The notes: generated from the sequence alone by a model not told the origin. Numbered from the stretch's first letter, positions 7,782 through 15,950 are shown. The stretch is DNA of 31,388 nt from an uncultured Clostridia bacterium (GCA_934101145.1 CAKOPZ010000018.1:1-31388), one strand, 5' to 3'. Made by a program: numbers and translations.

Positions 7782-8791
7782 ATGTTATGTTTATTATATG
7801 GTGAAGAAAGATATTTATTAGAAACAAAATTAAAAAAGTTTAAAAAAGAATTTGGAGAAATGATTAATGGAATTAATTTTGTTCAAATAGATGCTGATAC
7901 AATATCTGAACTTATTTCTGATATTGAAACACCTGCATTTGGCTATCCTACAAAATTAATTGTTGCAAAAAATACGGGATTATTCAAAAAAGAAAAAAGA
8001 GCATCAAAATCCAAAAGTGCAAAAACAGATGCAAAAGAAGATAAGAAAAAAGTAAATTCTTTAGAAGAAAAGGTAGCAAACTATATTGATGAGCATAATG
8101 AAATTTTTAAAGATGATGTAACGCTTATCTTTGTGGAAGAAGAAGTTGATAAGAATTTGCTATATAAAGTGATAGAAAAATATGGAGAAGTAACAAATTT
8201 TGAATTACTTAAAATGCCACAATTGATAGATAATATTAGAAAAATATGTGGTGCATATAAAGTAAATATTGATTTTGATGTAGCAAAATATTTTGTGGAG
8301 TCTTGTGGTACAAGTATGCAAGATTTAATAAATGAAATAAGAAAATTAATTGAATTCGCGCGGAGTTGGACGGAAATATAAAAAAGGAAGATATAGACAA
8401 ACTTTGCATAAAACAATTAGACAGTGTAATATTTGATTTAACAGATAGTCTTGGTAAAAAAGACATATCAAAGGCATTAGAAGTATTAAACAATCTTCTT
8501 TATTCAAAAGAACCAATTCAAAGAATTCTTATCACACTATATAATCATTTTAAAAAACTATATATAGTAAAATTGTCAGAAAGATTTCATAAGGATTTAG
8601 CTACAAGTATGAATTTGAAACCTAATCAAATGTTCTTGACAACAAAATATAAAACTCAAGCAAGATATTTTGAAACAAAAGAATTAAGAAAAATATTAGA
8701 CGAATTGATTAATCTTGATGCAAATTATAAATCTGGATTAATTGATTTAAATATTGGACTTGAGACAATACTTTGCAGGTATTGCTCATAA
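7782..8791 (+). CDS. holA: DNA polymerase III delta subunit, two +1 frame changes at CGG
   Basis: The delta subunit opens and loads the sliding clamp. The zero frame runs from 7782 to a stop at 8379-8381, ending after residue 199. The rest of the protein continues two frames away to 8791. The breaks are at two CGG codons, 8361-8363 and 8371-8373. Skipping the C at each gives I-E-F-A-G-V-G-G-N-I-K-K-E-D, exactly the delta consensus after LINEIRKL. The joined protein is about 335 residues, normal for HolA. The N-terminal nucleotide-fold strand LCLLYGEERYLLE and the all-alpha C-terminal collar with DLNIGLETIL are both good. A Lys-rich insert lies near residues 66-90. GGAGG precedes the ATG. Either translation shifts frame here, or the assembly carries two inserted C residues 10 nt apart, or the gene is broken; loss is unlikely for an essential subunit. 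Confidence 0.88.
8361..8374 (+). other. Paired CGG-A +1 frameshift sites in holA
   Basis: Frame 0 reads GCG CGG AGT. Skipping C8361 gives GGA GTT GGA, after which the new frame meets another CGG (8371-8373), again followed by A. Skipping C8371 gives GGA AAT ATA and the true downstream frame. Both skipped positions restore glycines, the first of them the conserved G after the KLIxYA helix. Without either shift the ribosome stops within seven codons. Confidence 0.75.
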
Positions 8792-8810
8792 AGGTAAAAT
8801 AAGTGAATAA

Positions 8811-8932
8811 AAAATACCATTTTTCAAACACTAAGAACAAAACAATTTTATAGTTGCCAAATTTATAAGAAAAAACGTTTGAATCGTAAGTTACAATTGT
8901 AGAGTTGGTATAGTGAAAGGAAATGGTATTTT
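8811..8932 (+). repeat. Inverted repeat framing the gpr leader
   Basis: AAAATACCATTT (8811-8822) is perfectly complementary to AAATGGTATTTT (8921-8932), with 98 nt between. The right arm fills the space between the gpr ribosome binding site (GAAAGG, 8915-8920) and its ATG at 8933, so pairing would block initiation. Whether both arms are in the same transcript is not known. Confidence 0.45.
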
Positions 8933-9874
8933 ATGATTAATTTTAGAACCGATTTAGCACTTGAAAGAAGAGATTTATACAAAAAAGCACATAATATTTC
9001 AGATGAGATACATGGGCTTGAGACAGAAAAAGAAGAAAAGGGAAAAAATATACAAATAACTAGAGTTAAAGTTCTTGATAAAGCAGGGGAAGAAGCTATA
9101 AATAAACCTATTGGAAATTATATTACAATAGATGTTAAGAATTTAAAAATTGCATCAGAAGATGATATTCAAGAAGCATCTGATGTACTTACAAGTGAAT
9201 TAAAACATTTACTTGAAAAGCACATATCAGGTAGTGATTCGATACTTGTTGTGGGACTTGGCAATTTATATGTAACACCAGATGCTTTAGGGCCAAAGGT
9301 TATAAATGAAATAGATATAACAAGACATTTGCTTGAATATATGCCAGAGGTTCTTGAAGAAAATACAAGAGAAGTAAGCGCAATATCTCCAGGAGTGCTT
9401 GGAACAACAGGAATAGAGACTTTAGAAATATTAAAAGGTATTGTGGAAAATGTTAAGCCAAAACTTATAATTATAATTGATGCACTGGCATCAAGGAGCA
9501 TAGAAAGGATAAGTAGTTCTATTCAACTTGCAGATACAGGAATAGTGCCTGGAGCAGGAGTTGATAATGCAAGAAAAGAGCTTACAAAAGAAACCCTTGG
9601 AGTAGATGTAATTGCAATTGGCATACCAACAGTGGTTGAGGCAGCAACAATTGCTGCAGATAGTTTGACACTATTTATAGAAAAAATGCAAGAACAGGCG
9701 AAATCAAATGATTTTTTAAATCAACTTCAAGAAGAAGACAAATACGAAATGATAAAAGAGGTGTTATCACCAAGTGACTATAATTTTATAGTTACACCAA
9801 AGGAAATAGATAACTTAATTGAAAACATGAAAGACATAGTAGCAAGAGGAATTAATTTTGCAATACAAGAGTAG
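8933..9874 (+). CDS. gpr: Spore germination protease GPR
   Basis: A peptidase of family M25-like aspartate type that degrades the small acid-soluble proteins coating spore DNA when spores germinate. It is made as a zymogen in the forespore and trimmed at its N-terminus. The protein starts with NFRTDLALERRDL (conserved acid in RTDLALE). It continues with ILVVGLGNLYVTPDALGPK, SAISPGVLGTTGIETLEI, IIIDALASRS and DTGIVPGAGVDNARKELT, all near-invariant GPR blocks. Length 313 is slightly short of the usual 325-370. Its presence argues that the host forms endospores. The ribosome binding site is AAAGG, 12 nt before the ATG, inside an inverted repeat. No sigma-F/G promoter could be called with confidence. 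Confidence 0.95.
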   Translation: MINFRTDLALERRDLYKKAHNISDEIHGLETEKEEKGKNIQITRVKVLDKAGEEAINKPIGNYITIDVKNLKIASEDDIQEASDVLTSELKHLLEKHISGSDSILVVGLGNLYVTPDALGPKVINEIDITRHLLEYMPEVLEENTREVSAISPGVLGTTGIETLEILKGIVENVKPKLIIIIDALASRSIERISSSIQLADTGIVPGAGVDNARKELTKETLGVDVIAIGIPTVVEAATIAADSLTLFIEKMQEQAKSNDFLNQLQEEDKYEMIKEVLSPSDYNFIVTPKEIDNLIENMKDIVARGINFAIQE

Positions 9875-10003
9875 TAATAAGAAAAGAGGATTTGTAGCCT
9901 GAACAGCCAAATATAATTTAAGCCTTGTCACAAAGGAAAAGATATTTTATTTTGTTTACAAAAAGTGGGAAAAAATGAAAAAAACAGAGTGAACTGTACT
10001 TGA

Positions 10004-10150
10004 CTTGAGACAGGATTAAATAAAAGTACCTTTAAAAATGTGCAAAGCTTAATCAAAAGTGCCTTGGAAAACGTGCAAAGTTGTGCAAAAAGTGCCTTGA
10101 AAAATGTGCAAAGCTCAATCAAAAGTGCCTCTAAAAACGTGAAAAGATAG
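10004..10150 (+). pseudogene. Remnant or cryptic ORF of four 11-residue repeats
   Basis: The 315-nt gap between gpr and the MBOAT gene contains four tandem 33-nt units at 10022, 10055, 10088 and 10121, the last cut short by TAG at 10148. Read in one frame each unit encodes a variant of K-S-A-L-K-N-V-Q-S-S-I. Several differences between copies are synonymous (AAT/AAC, AGT/AGC), which suggests the frame was once translated. The frame opens after TGA at 10001 and has no ATG, only GTG 10040 or TTG 10064, and no clear ribosome binding site. An 11-residue period is typical of surface-lying amphipathic helices. I do not recognise a family. The rest of the gap shows nothing else convincing. Confidence 0.4.
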
Positions 10151-10189
10151 AATAAAAGTAATAATAAAAGATGTAGGATGGAATCAAAA

Positions 10190-11560
10190 ATGGTATTTAG
10201 TAGTTTAGAATTTATATTTGTTTTTTTACCAATATTTTTAATTATATATGCATTTGCACCAAAAAAGTATAAAAATTTTATTATACTTTTAGCAAGTATA
10301 GTATTTTATACTGTAGGTTCAATAAACCATCCAGAATACATTGCTTTAATACTACTTTCAAGCTTTATAACATACTTTTTAGGCAGATTTACAAAGAAAA
10401 ATAAATTAGCTTTAATAGTTGGCATATTATATAACATAGGAACTCTTGTCTTTTTTAAATACTACAACTTTATTTTGTCTATTTTGTTTGACTTATTTAA
10501 ATTAGAGTTTACAAAGATTGATTTAGCACTTCCAATAGGAATAAGCTTTTATACATTCCAACTAATATCATATTTAATTGATGTATATAAACAAAAAACA
10601 CCGTCTGAAAAGAACTTTCTGAAATTCTTAACATATGTGCTTATGTTTCCAAAATTGATTTCAGGACCTATTGTGGATTATTCATCAATTAAATATGATT
10701 TAGAATATAGAAAACATTCAAGAGATAAATTTATGCTTGGATGCAAATACTTCATTGTAGGGCTCACATATAAAGTTCTACTTGCAGATAAAATAGGCTT
10801 ACTTTGGAATGAAATACAAACAATAGGAATAGATAGTATTTCAACACCTCTTAGCTGGCTCGGTGCATTATCTATTTCACTTCAATTATACTTTGACTTT
10901 TATGGTTATTCATTAATGGCAATTGGAATAGGCCATATAATAGGTTTTGATTTGCCAGAAAATTTTGATAATCCATATTTATCTACAAGTATGACTGAGT
11001 TTTGGAGAAGGTGGCATATTACATTAAGTCAATGGTTTAGAGATTATATATATATTCCACTTGGAGGAAATAGAAAAGGCAAATTAAAAACTATAAGAAA
11101 CTTGCTTGTAGTATGGATTTTAACAGGTCTATGGCATGGAGCAAGTTACAATTTCTTAATATGGGGTATAGGAATATTTATAATACTTGTAATTGAAAAA
11201 ATAGGACTAAAAAAATTATTGGACAAACATAAATCTGTATCACATATATACATGATCTTTTTGATATTAATTATGTGGACAGTTTTTTCAGTAACAGATA
11301 TATCTGAACTTGGAGTAATGCTAAGCAAAATGTTTAGTACTTCATCAGGAATATATGCAATAGATTTTGTAAAATATGCAAAACAATATGGTGCTTTACT
11401 CATTGCAGGGGTAATCTGCTGTACAAGCTTGCCACAGAAAATATTACTCAAGGATAATGATTCGAATTTTAGATTAATATTATTATTTGTTCTATTTTGG
11501 GTATCTGTATATTTCTTATACAATGGATTACATAACCCATTTTTATATTTCCAATTTTAA
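10190..11560 (+). CDS. MBOAT family O-acyltransferase (AlgI/PatA-like)
   Basis: A polytopic membrane enzyme that moves acyl groups, usually acetyl, across the membrane for O-acylation of extracellular glycans. About ten hydrophobic segments are visible. The MBOAT core includes MTEFWRRWHITLSQWFRDYIYIPLGG (residues about 268-292) and LTGLWHGASYNFLIWG, whose histidine is the active-site residue. ATG 10190 gives the family's usual start MVFSSLEF, and AGGATGG lies 8 nt before it; an ATG at 10178 overlaps that site. The SGNH hydrolase begins 12-21 nt downstream, and such a pair is the arrangement of two-component peptidoglycan or polysaccharide O-acetylation systems. Which glycan is modified cannot be read from the sequence. 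Confidence 0.9.
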   Translation: MVFSSLEFIFVFLPIFLIIYAFAPKKYKNFIILLASIVFYTVGSINHPEYIALILLSSFITYFLGRFTKKNKLALIVGILYNIGTLVFFKYYNFILSILFDLFKLEFTKIDLALPIGISFYTFQLISYLIDVYKQKTPSEKNFLKFLTYVLMFPKLISGPIVDYSSIKYDLEYRKHSRDKFMLGCKYFIVGLTYKVLLADKIGLLWNEIQTIGIDSISTPLSWLGALSISLQLYFDFYGYSLMAIGIGHIIGFDLPENFDNPYLSTSMTEFWRRWHITLSQWFRDYIYIPLGGNRKGKLKTIRNLLVVWILTGLWHGASYNFLIWGIGIFIILVIEKIGLKKLLDKHKSVSHIYMIFLILIMWTVFSVTDISELGVMLSKMFSTSSGIYAIDFVKYAKQYGALLIAGVICCTSLPQKILLKDNDSNFRLILLFVLFWVSVYFLYNGLHNPFLYFQF

Positions 11561-11572
11561 TTATAAAAGGAT

Positions 11573-12466
11573 GTGAAGATATTGAAGAATACGAGTATTT
11601 TTATTGTTATTTTAGTAATAAGTGTACTTATAGTAAGTCCATTTATTACTAAGAAGTTGATAGATGAAAATTTAAGAAAAGAAGCAGAAGCGGTAATTGA
11701 TGATGATTTTAATGATATAGATGAAATCGTAAAACCTGATGCTTTAAATGCAGAAGCAGAAAATTCGGATGTGATTAAGATTGAAAACGGAAAAGTTAAT
11801 GAGATAAAAAAGAGTGATGTAAAAGATGATAAGAAAAACAATAATACTTCATCTTCATCAAATAAACCTACTACAAGCAGTACATCCACTAAAAATAGCA
11901 AAGATTATTTTACTGATGCATTGTTTATAGGAGATTCAAGAACAGTTGGAATTGCTGAATATGGCACTATAAAAAATGCAACATATTTTGCAAATACTGG
12001 TATGAGTGTTTATAATATATGGAGTCAAAAAATTGATATTTCATCTATAGGCAAAGTATCGCTTGAAGAACTGCTTGATAAGAAAAATTTTGGGAAAGTA
12101 TATATAATGCTTGGAATAAATGAAATCGGATATAACATGAGTCAAACAGCCAAAAAATACCAAGAACTTGTAAAATATGTAAATACAAAACAACCTAAAG
12201 CTATAATATACTTGCAAGCTAATCTTCATGTTACAAAGGAGAAATCTGATTCTGATAAATCAATAAACAATACAAGAATAAACAAGCTCAACAGTGCAAT
12301 TTCAAAAATGGCTAATAAAAAAAATATATTTTATTTAGATGTAAATAGTATTTTTGATGATAGTAGTGGAAATTTAAGAGCAGACTATACATCAGACAAA
12401 GTACATATATATGGAAAATATTATAAACAATGGACTGAGTGGATTAGAAAGAATACTAAAAAGTAA
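11573..12466 (+). CDS. Membrane-anchored SGNH hydrolase / acetyltransferase partner
   Basis: An extracytoplasmic SGNH-fold enzyme, expected to esterify or deacylate a glycan together with the MBOAT protein. Residues 5-27 form one signal anchor. About 30-110 is a charged and then Ser/Thr/Asn-rich linker. The catalytic domain opens with ALFIGDSRTVG (nucleophile Ser), has MLGINEIG (oxyanion Asn, block III) and ends with the block V Asp-x-x-His in SDKVHIYG. The start is uncertain: GTG 11573 is only 2 nt from AAAGG, while in-frame TTG 11582, giving M-K-N-T-S, has better spacing. Confidence 0.85.
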   Translation: MKILKNTSIFIVILVISVLIVSPFITKKLIDENLRKEAEAVIDDDFNDIDEIVKPDALNAEAENSDVIKIENGKVNEIKKSDVKDDKKNNNTSSSSNKPTTSSTSTKNSKDYFTDALFIGDSRTVGIAEYGTIKNATYFANTGMSVYNIWSQKIDISSIGKVSLEELLDKKNFGKVYIMLGINEIGYNMSQTAKKYQELVKYVNTKQPKAIIYLQANLHVTKEKSDSDKSINNTRINKLNSAISKMANKKNIFYLDVNSIFDDSSGNLRADYTSDKVHIYGKYYKQWTEWIRKNTKK

Positions 12467-12525
12467 TTGACTTTTAAATATGAGATTGATAGAATATGAA
12501 AAGAGTTATTACAAGGAGGAATAAT

Positions 12526-13125
12526 ATGAATTTAGCAAATAAATTAACAATTTTTAGAATAATTTTGGTACCTATAATGATGTTTGTACCAGTACTTGGG
12601 TTAAATCAAGAATTATGGGGAATACCTTTAACATACTTAATGATAGATGCAATATTTATAATAGCATCTATTACAGATAAATTAGATGGATACATAGCAC
12701 GTTCAAGAAACCAAATAACAACATTTGGAAAATTCTTGGATCCAATTGCAGATAAAATATTAGTTATAGTTGCAATGCTTATGCTTGTAGGTAGTGGTAA
12801 AATTCCATATTGGATTCCTGCAATTGTTGTAATAAGAGAATTTATGGTATCTGGATATAGACTTGTAGCAGTTCAAAAAAATGGAAACGTTATTGCAGCA
12901 AGTATATGGGGCAAAATAAAAACTGCAACACAAATGGTAGGATTAATACTTGCATTTGTTGATAAAAATGCATTTGGGGCAATATTTACATCAAATTTAA
13001 CAGGATTTGACTTTGCACTAAACTTGGTTGTGACAGTTATATTAAGCATATCAGTTGTTGCTACAATAGTTTCTGGAGTCGATTATTTAAAAGGAAGTAA
13101 AGAATTATTTAAGGATAGCAAATAA
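12526..13125 (+). CDS. pgsA: CDP-diacylglycerol-glycerol-3-phosphate 3-phosphatidyltransferase
   Basis: Makes phosphatidylglycerol phosphate from CDP-diacylglycerol and glycerol 3-phosphate in the cytoplasmic membrane; cdsA, which supplies the CDP-diacylglycerol, lies at 24782. The CDP-alcohol phosphatidyltransferase signature is complete: DKLDGYIARSRNQITTFGKFLDPIADK fits D-G-x2-A-R-x8-G-x3-D-x3-D. There are about six membrane helices and 199 residues. ATG 12526 is chosen because AAGGAGGA sits 5 nt before it and N-L-A-N-K-L-T is the usual start; an upstream ATG at 12496 has no binding site. Confidence 0.94.
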   Translation: MNLANKLTIFRIILVPIMMFVPVLGLNQELWGIPLTYLMIDAIFIIASITDKLDGYIARSRNQITTFGKFLDPIADKILVIVAMLMLVGSGKIPYWIPAIVVIREFMVSGYRLVAVQKNGNVIAASIWGKIKTATQMVGLILAFVDKNAFGAIFTSNLTGFDFALNLVVTVILSISVVATIVSGVDYLKGSKELFKDSK

Positions 13126-13153
13126 GTTTTTCATTGGAGGGGAAGTAAAGCAA

Positions 13154-15148
13154 ATGGAATTTGAACATGCGAAAAATAGAGTAGAGGAATTAGTACCTTT
13201 ATTGAAATTTTATACACAAAAGTATTTTGATGATGAGCAAGTTGTTAGTGATTATGAGTATGATATGCTTATGAGAGAGCTAAAACAAATAGAAGCACAA
13301 TACCCAGACCTTGTAAGAAAAGATTCACCTACACAAAAAGTAGGAGCCAGTATAAAAAAAGGATTTGAAAAAGTAACTCATGAAGTTCCATTGCAAAGTC
13401 TTCAAGATGTTTTCACATTTGAAGAAGTAAAAGAATTTGATGAAAGAATGAGAAAAATTGCCGAAGATAATAATACAGAACTAGCATATGTAGTTGAAAC
13501 AAAAATAGATGGACTTTCAGCTGCTTTAAAATATGAAAGGGGAATTTTTGTACAAGGAGCAACAAGAGGAAATGGAGTAGTAGGAGAAGATGTAACAGCA
13601 AACTTAAAAACAGTAAAATCTATTCCAAAACAGTTAAAAGAGCCAATTGATATAGTAGTTCGTGGAGAAGTATTTATCGGAAAAGAAGAATTCGAAAAAT
13701 TAAATGAAAATAGATTAATGGAAGAAGAAGAACAATTTGCAAATGCAAGAAATGCAGCAGCAGGTTCTCTAAGACAGCTGGATAGCAAAATAACAGCAAA
13801 AAGACCACTAGATATATTTATATTTAATGTTCAAAAATCAGATACAATAGAATTTACTACACACAGTGAAAGTTTAGATTATTTAGCTGATATAGGATTT
13901 AATGTAAATCCAGTTCGTATTCTTTGCCATAATATTGATGAGGTAATTGAAGCAATTAAGAAAATAGGAGAAGATAGAGAAAAAATATCTTTTGGAATAG
14001 ATGGCGCAGTAGTAAAAGTTAACAATCTAAAATTAAGAGAAACAATAGGGACAACATACAAAACACCAAAGTGGGCTGTAGCATATAAATATCCACCAGA
14101 GAAAAAAGAAACAAAACTTTTAGATATAGCATTTCAAGTAGGAAGAACAGGAGCAATAACACCAGTTGCAATACTTGAACCAGTTGTTGTTGCAGGGTCA
14201 AAGATATCCAAAACAACTCTTCATAATGAGGATTTCATAAAAGAAAGAGATATAAGAGTGGGAGATACTGTATTTATTCAAAAGGCAGGAGATGTTATTC
14301 CAGAAGTTGTAGGAGTAAATAAGAAGAAGAGAAGCGGAGAAGAAATTGAATTTAAAATGCCTACAACTTGTCCTATATGCGGAGCACAAACAGTAAGAGA
14401 AGAAGGAGAAGCAATATGGCATTGCATTGGTATAGAATGTCCAGCTAAACTACTCCGTGGAATAAGTCATTTTGTATCAAGAGAAGCAATGGATATAAGA
14501 GGACTTGGAGAAAATATAGTAGAAGAGCTTATTTCGAAAGGTTTTATAAAAAATATTGCAGATATTTATAAATTAACATTTGATGATTTTGCATCTCTAA
14601 AAAAGAATGGAAAGAAATTTGCACAAAATTTAATAAATAGCATAGAAGAAAGCAAAAATAAAGAACTATATAGATTAATTGATGCACTTGGTATAAGACA
14701 TGTTGGTGTAAAAATGGCAAAATCACTTGCTAAAAAATATGGCTCTATGGATGCTATTATGAATGCATCGGTAGAAAGTTTAGCCCTAAAAGAAGATATA
14801 GGTTTAATAACAGCGCAGAGTATATACAACTTCTTTAGAGAAGAACAAACAATTGACCTTATAAACAAATTGAAACAAGCAGGTCTTAATATGCAATATA
14901 AAGAAGAGGTGTCTTCAGATAATAGATTTGAGGGAATGACATTTGTTTTGACAGGAACATTAGATAAATTTACAAGGTCAGAAGCGGCAGAAATAATTGA
15001 AAACCTTGGTGGAAAAACATCAAACAGCGTATCTAAAAAAACAACATATGTACTTGCAGGAGAAGATGCTGGAAGCAAACTTGTAAAAGCAAATGACCTT
15101 GGAATAACAGTTATAGATGAAAATAGATTTGCAGAAATGATAAAATAG
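13154..15148 (+). CDS. ligA: NAD-dependent DNA ligase
   Basis: Seals nicks in duplex DNA during replication and repair, using NAD as AMP donor. All domains are in order: Ia (1-60, Y-x-x-x-Y-F-D region), an adenylation domain with the active-site lysine 117 in ETKIDGLSA, an OB fold (about 315-400), a four-cysteine zinc finger (CPICG, then HCIGIECP, about 405-430), helix-hairpin-helix repeats (about 440-580) and a C-terminal BRCT domain (about 590-664). The length of 664 is standard. GGAGGGG precedes the ATG. The gene is intact, and none of its CGG trinucleotides is in frame. Confidence 0.97.
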   Translation: MEFEHAKNRVEELVPLLKFYTQKYFDDEQVVSDYEYDMLMRELKQIEAQYPDLVRKDSPTQKVGASIKKGFEKVTHEVPLQSLQDVFTFEEVKEFDERMRKIAEDNNTELAYVVETKIDGLSAALKYERGIFVQGATRGNGVVGEDVTANLKTVKSIPKQLKEPIDIVVRGEVFIGKEEFEKLNENRLMEEEEQFANARNAAAGSLRQLDSKITAKRPLDIFIFNVQKSDTIEFTTHSESLDYLADIGFNVNPVRILCHNIDEVIEAIKKIGEDREKISFGIDGAVVKVNNLKLRETIGTTYKTPKWAVAYKYPPEKKETKLLDIAFQVGRTGAITPVAILEPVVVAGSKISKTTLHNEDFIKERDIRVGDTVFIQKAGDVIPEVVGVNKKKRSGEEIEFKMPTTCPICGAQTVREEGEAIWHCIGIECPAKLLRGISHFVSREAMDIRGLGENIVEELISKGFIKNIADIYKLTFDDFASLKKNGKKFAQNLINSIEESKNKELYRLIDALGIRHVGVKMAKSLAKKYGSMDAIMNASVESLALKEDIGLITAQSIYNFFREEQTIDLINKLKQAGLNMQYKEEVSSDNRFEGMTFVLTGTLDKFTRSEAAEIIENLGGKTSNSVSKKTTYVLAGEDAGSKLVKANDLGITVIDENRFAEMIK

Positions 15149-15244
15149 CAAGACTCTTGGTGTTAACCAATTTGGCTAACACTCAAAACTATATTACAAT
15201 AAATAAAGGAAGGAGAGTATGAACAAAATTCATACAAACAATGG

Positions 15245-15484
15245 ATGGAAGGATATACTTTTGAAGATATGTGGGTTGATTTAAGAGATGGATATCAAAT
15301 TTATTATACCTATGTTGGAAATAGATATATGTTATTTAAAACAGCAGATAATTGCTATACTCAAAAATTACTTTCAACAGATAGTAAAAATCCACAGCCA
15401 AGACATTTGATGCTGACATTAAAAAGAGTTAAAGAAATGTTCCCTCATATGGAGAACATAGAATATAAAGTGGCTGATGATTGA
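15245..15484 (+). CDS. Conserved-looking hypothetical protein, 79 aa
   Basis: I do not recognise a family. The 79 residues are hydrophilic with an aromatic-rich N-terminal half (MEGYTFEDMWVDLRDGYQI, then YYTYVGNRYMLF), suggesting a small alpha/beta fold. The start is doubtful. A strong ribosome binding site (AAGGAGAG, 15210-15217) precedes ATG 15219, which is in a different frame and reads only 21 codons. The good frame stays open upstream to 15203 but has no start codon before 15245, 27 nt from the binding site. A single lost A near 15222 would join ATG 15219 to this frame. It follows ligA by about 95 nt. Confidence 0.55.
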   Translation: MEGYTFEDMWVDLRDGYQIYYTYVGNRYMLFKTADNCYTQKLLSTDSKNPQPRHLMLTLKRVKEMFPHMENIEYKVADD

Positions 15485-15575
15485 AATGCCAACATTTTAT
15501 CATAAAAATAGGTTGATTTGTCAACTTGAAATTTACATAATTAACAAATGCTTTTGAGCCCATGAAAACATAGAT

Positions 15576-15604
15576 TTGCATTTTGTTTGATTATGTGCTA
15601 TAAT
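15576..15604 (+). promoter_or_regulatory. Strong extended -10 promoter of the 75-aa orphan gene
   Basis: TTGCAT (15576-15581), an exact 17-bp spacer and TATAAT (15599-15604), with TGC directly before the -10. This is one of the best promoter matches in the window and lies 55 nt before the start codon. Confidence 0.72.
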
Positions 15605-15658
15605 TAATAACATAAACGTACCGATAATGGTTCGTATTAAAAAGGAGGAAAATATTCC

Positions 15659-15886
15659 ATGAACAAATTCAGACTGATTCGGGACGAAAAAGCGCTGTAT
15701 CAGGCAGTTGATACTTTTTTAGGTATGAGAGGTTTGTTGATGAGTGGTGGCAGCATTGAAGCTGACGGCACAGTGTACATGGGAGTTGAACCCATTCACG
15801 GGCAGGCAACGTATGGCTCCTTGGGTAAGGACTTGAAGAAGTTCTTGGGAGTCAAGAAGCTTGTTCTTGAGGGACTCGTGTATTAA
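15659..15886 (+). CDS. GC-rich orphan small protein, 75 aa, unknown function
   Basis: I do not recognise this protein. It is small, basic and glycine-rich, with no membrane segment or cysteine; the middle reads LLMSGGSIEADGTVYMGVEP and the end KKLVLEGLVY. AAGGAGGA lies 9 nt before the ATG. The base composition is plainly different from its neighbours, about half G+C by eye, with CTG, GTG, GGC and CCC codons that are rare elsewhere here. It also holds the only in-frame CGG that does not lie at a frame break (codon 8, ATT CGG GAC; here CGG is followed by G, not A). With its own strong promoter and terminator it behaves as a self-contained cassette, probably acquired from another genome. Confidence 0.65.
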   Translation: MNKFRLIRDEKALYQAVDTFLGMRGLLMSGGSIEADGTVYMGVEPIHGQATYGSLGKDLKKFLGVKKLVLEGLVY

Positions 15887-15894
15887 TCCCCCAA

Positions 15895-15916
15895 TAGGAA
15901 TTTTATAAAATTCCTA
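15895..15916. repeat. Perfect 22-bp palindrome
   Basis: TAGGAATTTTA (15895-15905) is followed directly by its exact complement (15906-15916). It sits between the stop of the 75-aa gene and the terminator stem. It could be an operator for a dimeric regulator, a recombination site or part of the terminator. Confidence 0.6.
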
Positions 15917-15918
15917 CA

Positions 15919-15949
15919 AAAAACCAGATGCTAATTGCATCTGGTTTTA
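15919..15949. terminator. Bidirectional terminator between the orphan gene and rqcH
   Basis: The stem AAACCAGATGC (921-931 of the 15 kb block) pairs with GCATCTGGTTT (15937-15947) around a 5-nt loop, with A and T tracts on either side. It serves the 75-aa gene rightward and rqcH leftward, whose restored stop codon at 15951 is next to it. Confidence 0.88.
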
Positions 15950-15950
15950 T

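Noticed and set aside
9928..10122. A 64-codon leftward frame over the 33-nt repeats
   Set aside because: It is the complement of the repeat; differences between copies are synonymous in the forward frame, and no leftward binding site is present.
10022..10150. CRISPR array
   Set aside because: The units are directly tandem without spacers, diverge from each other and keep a codon frame.
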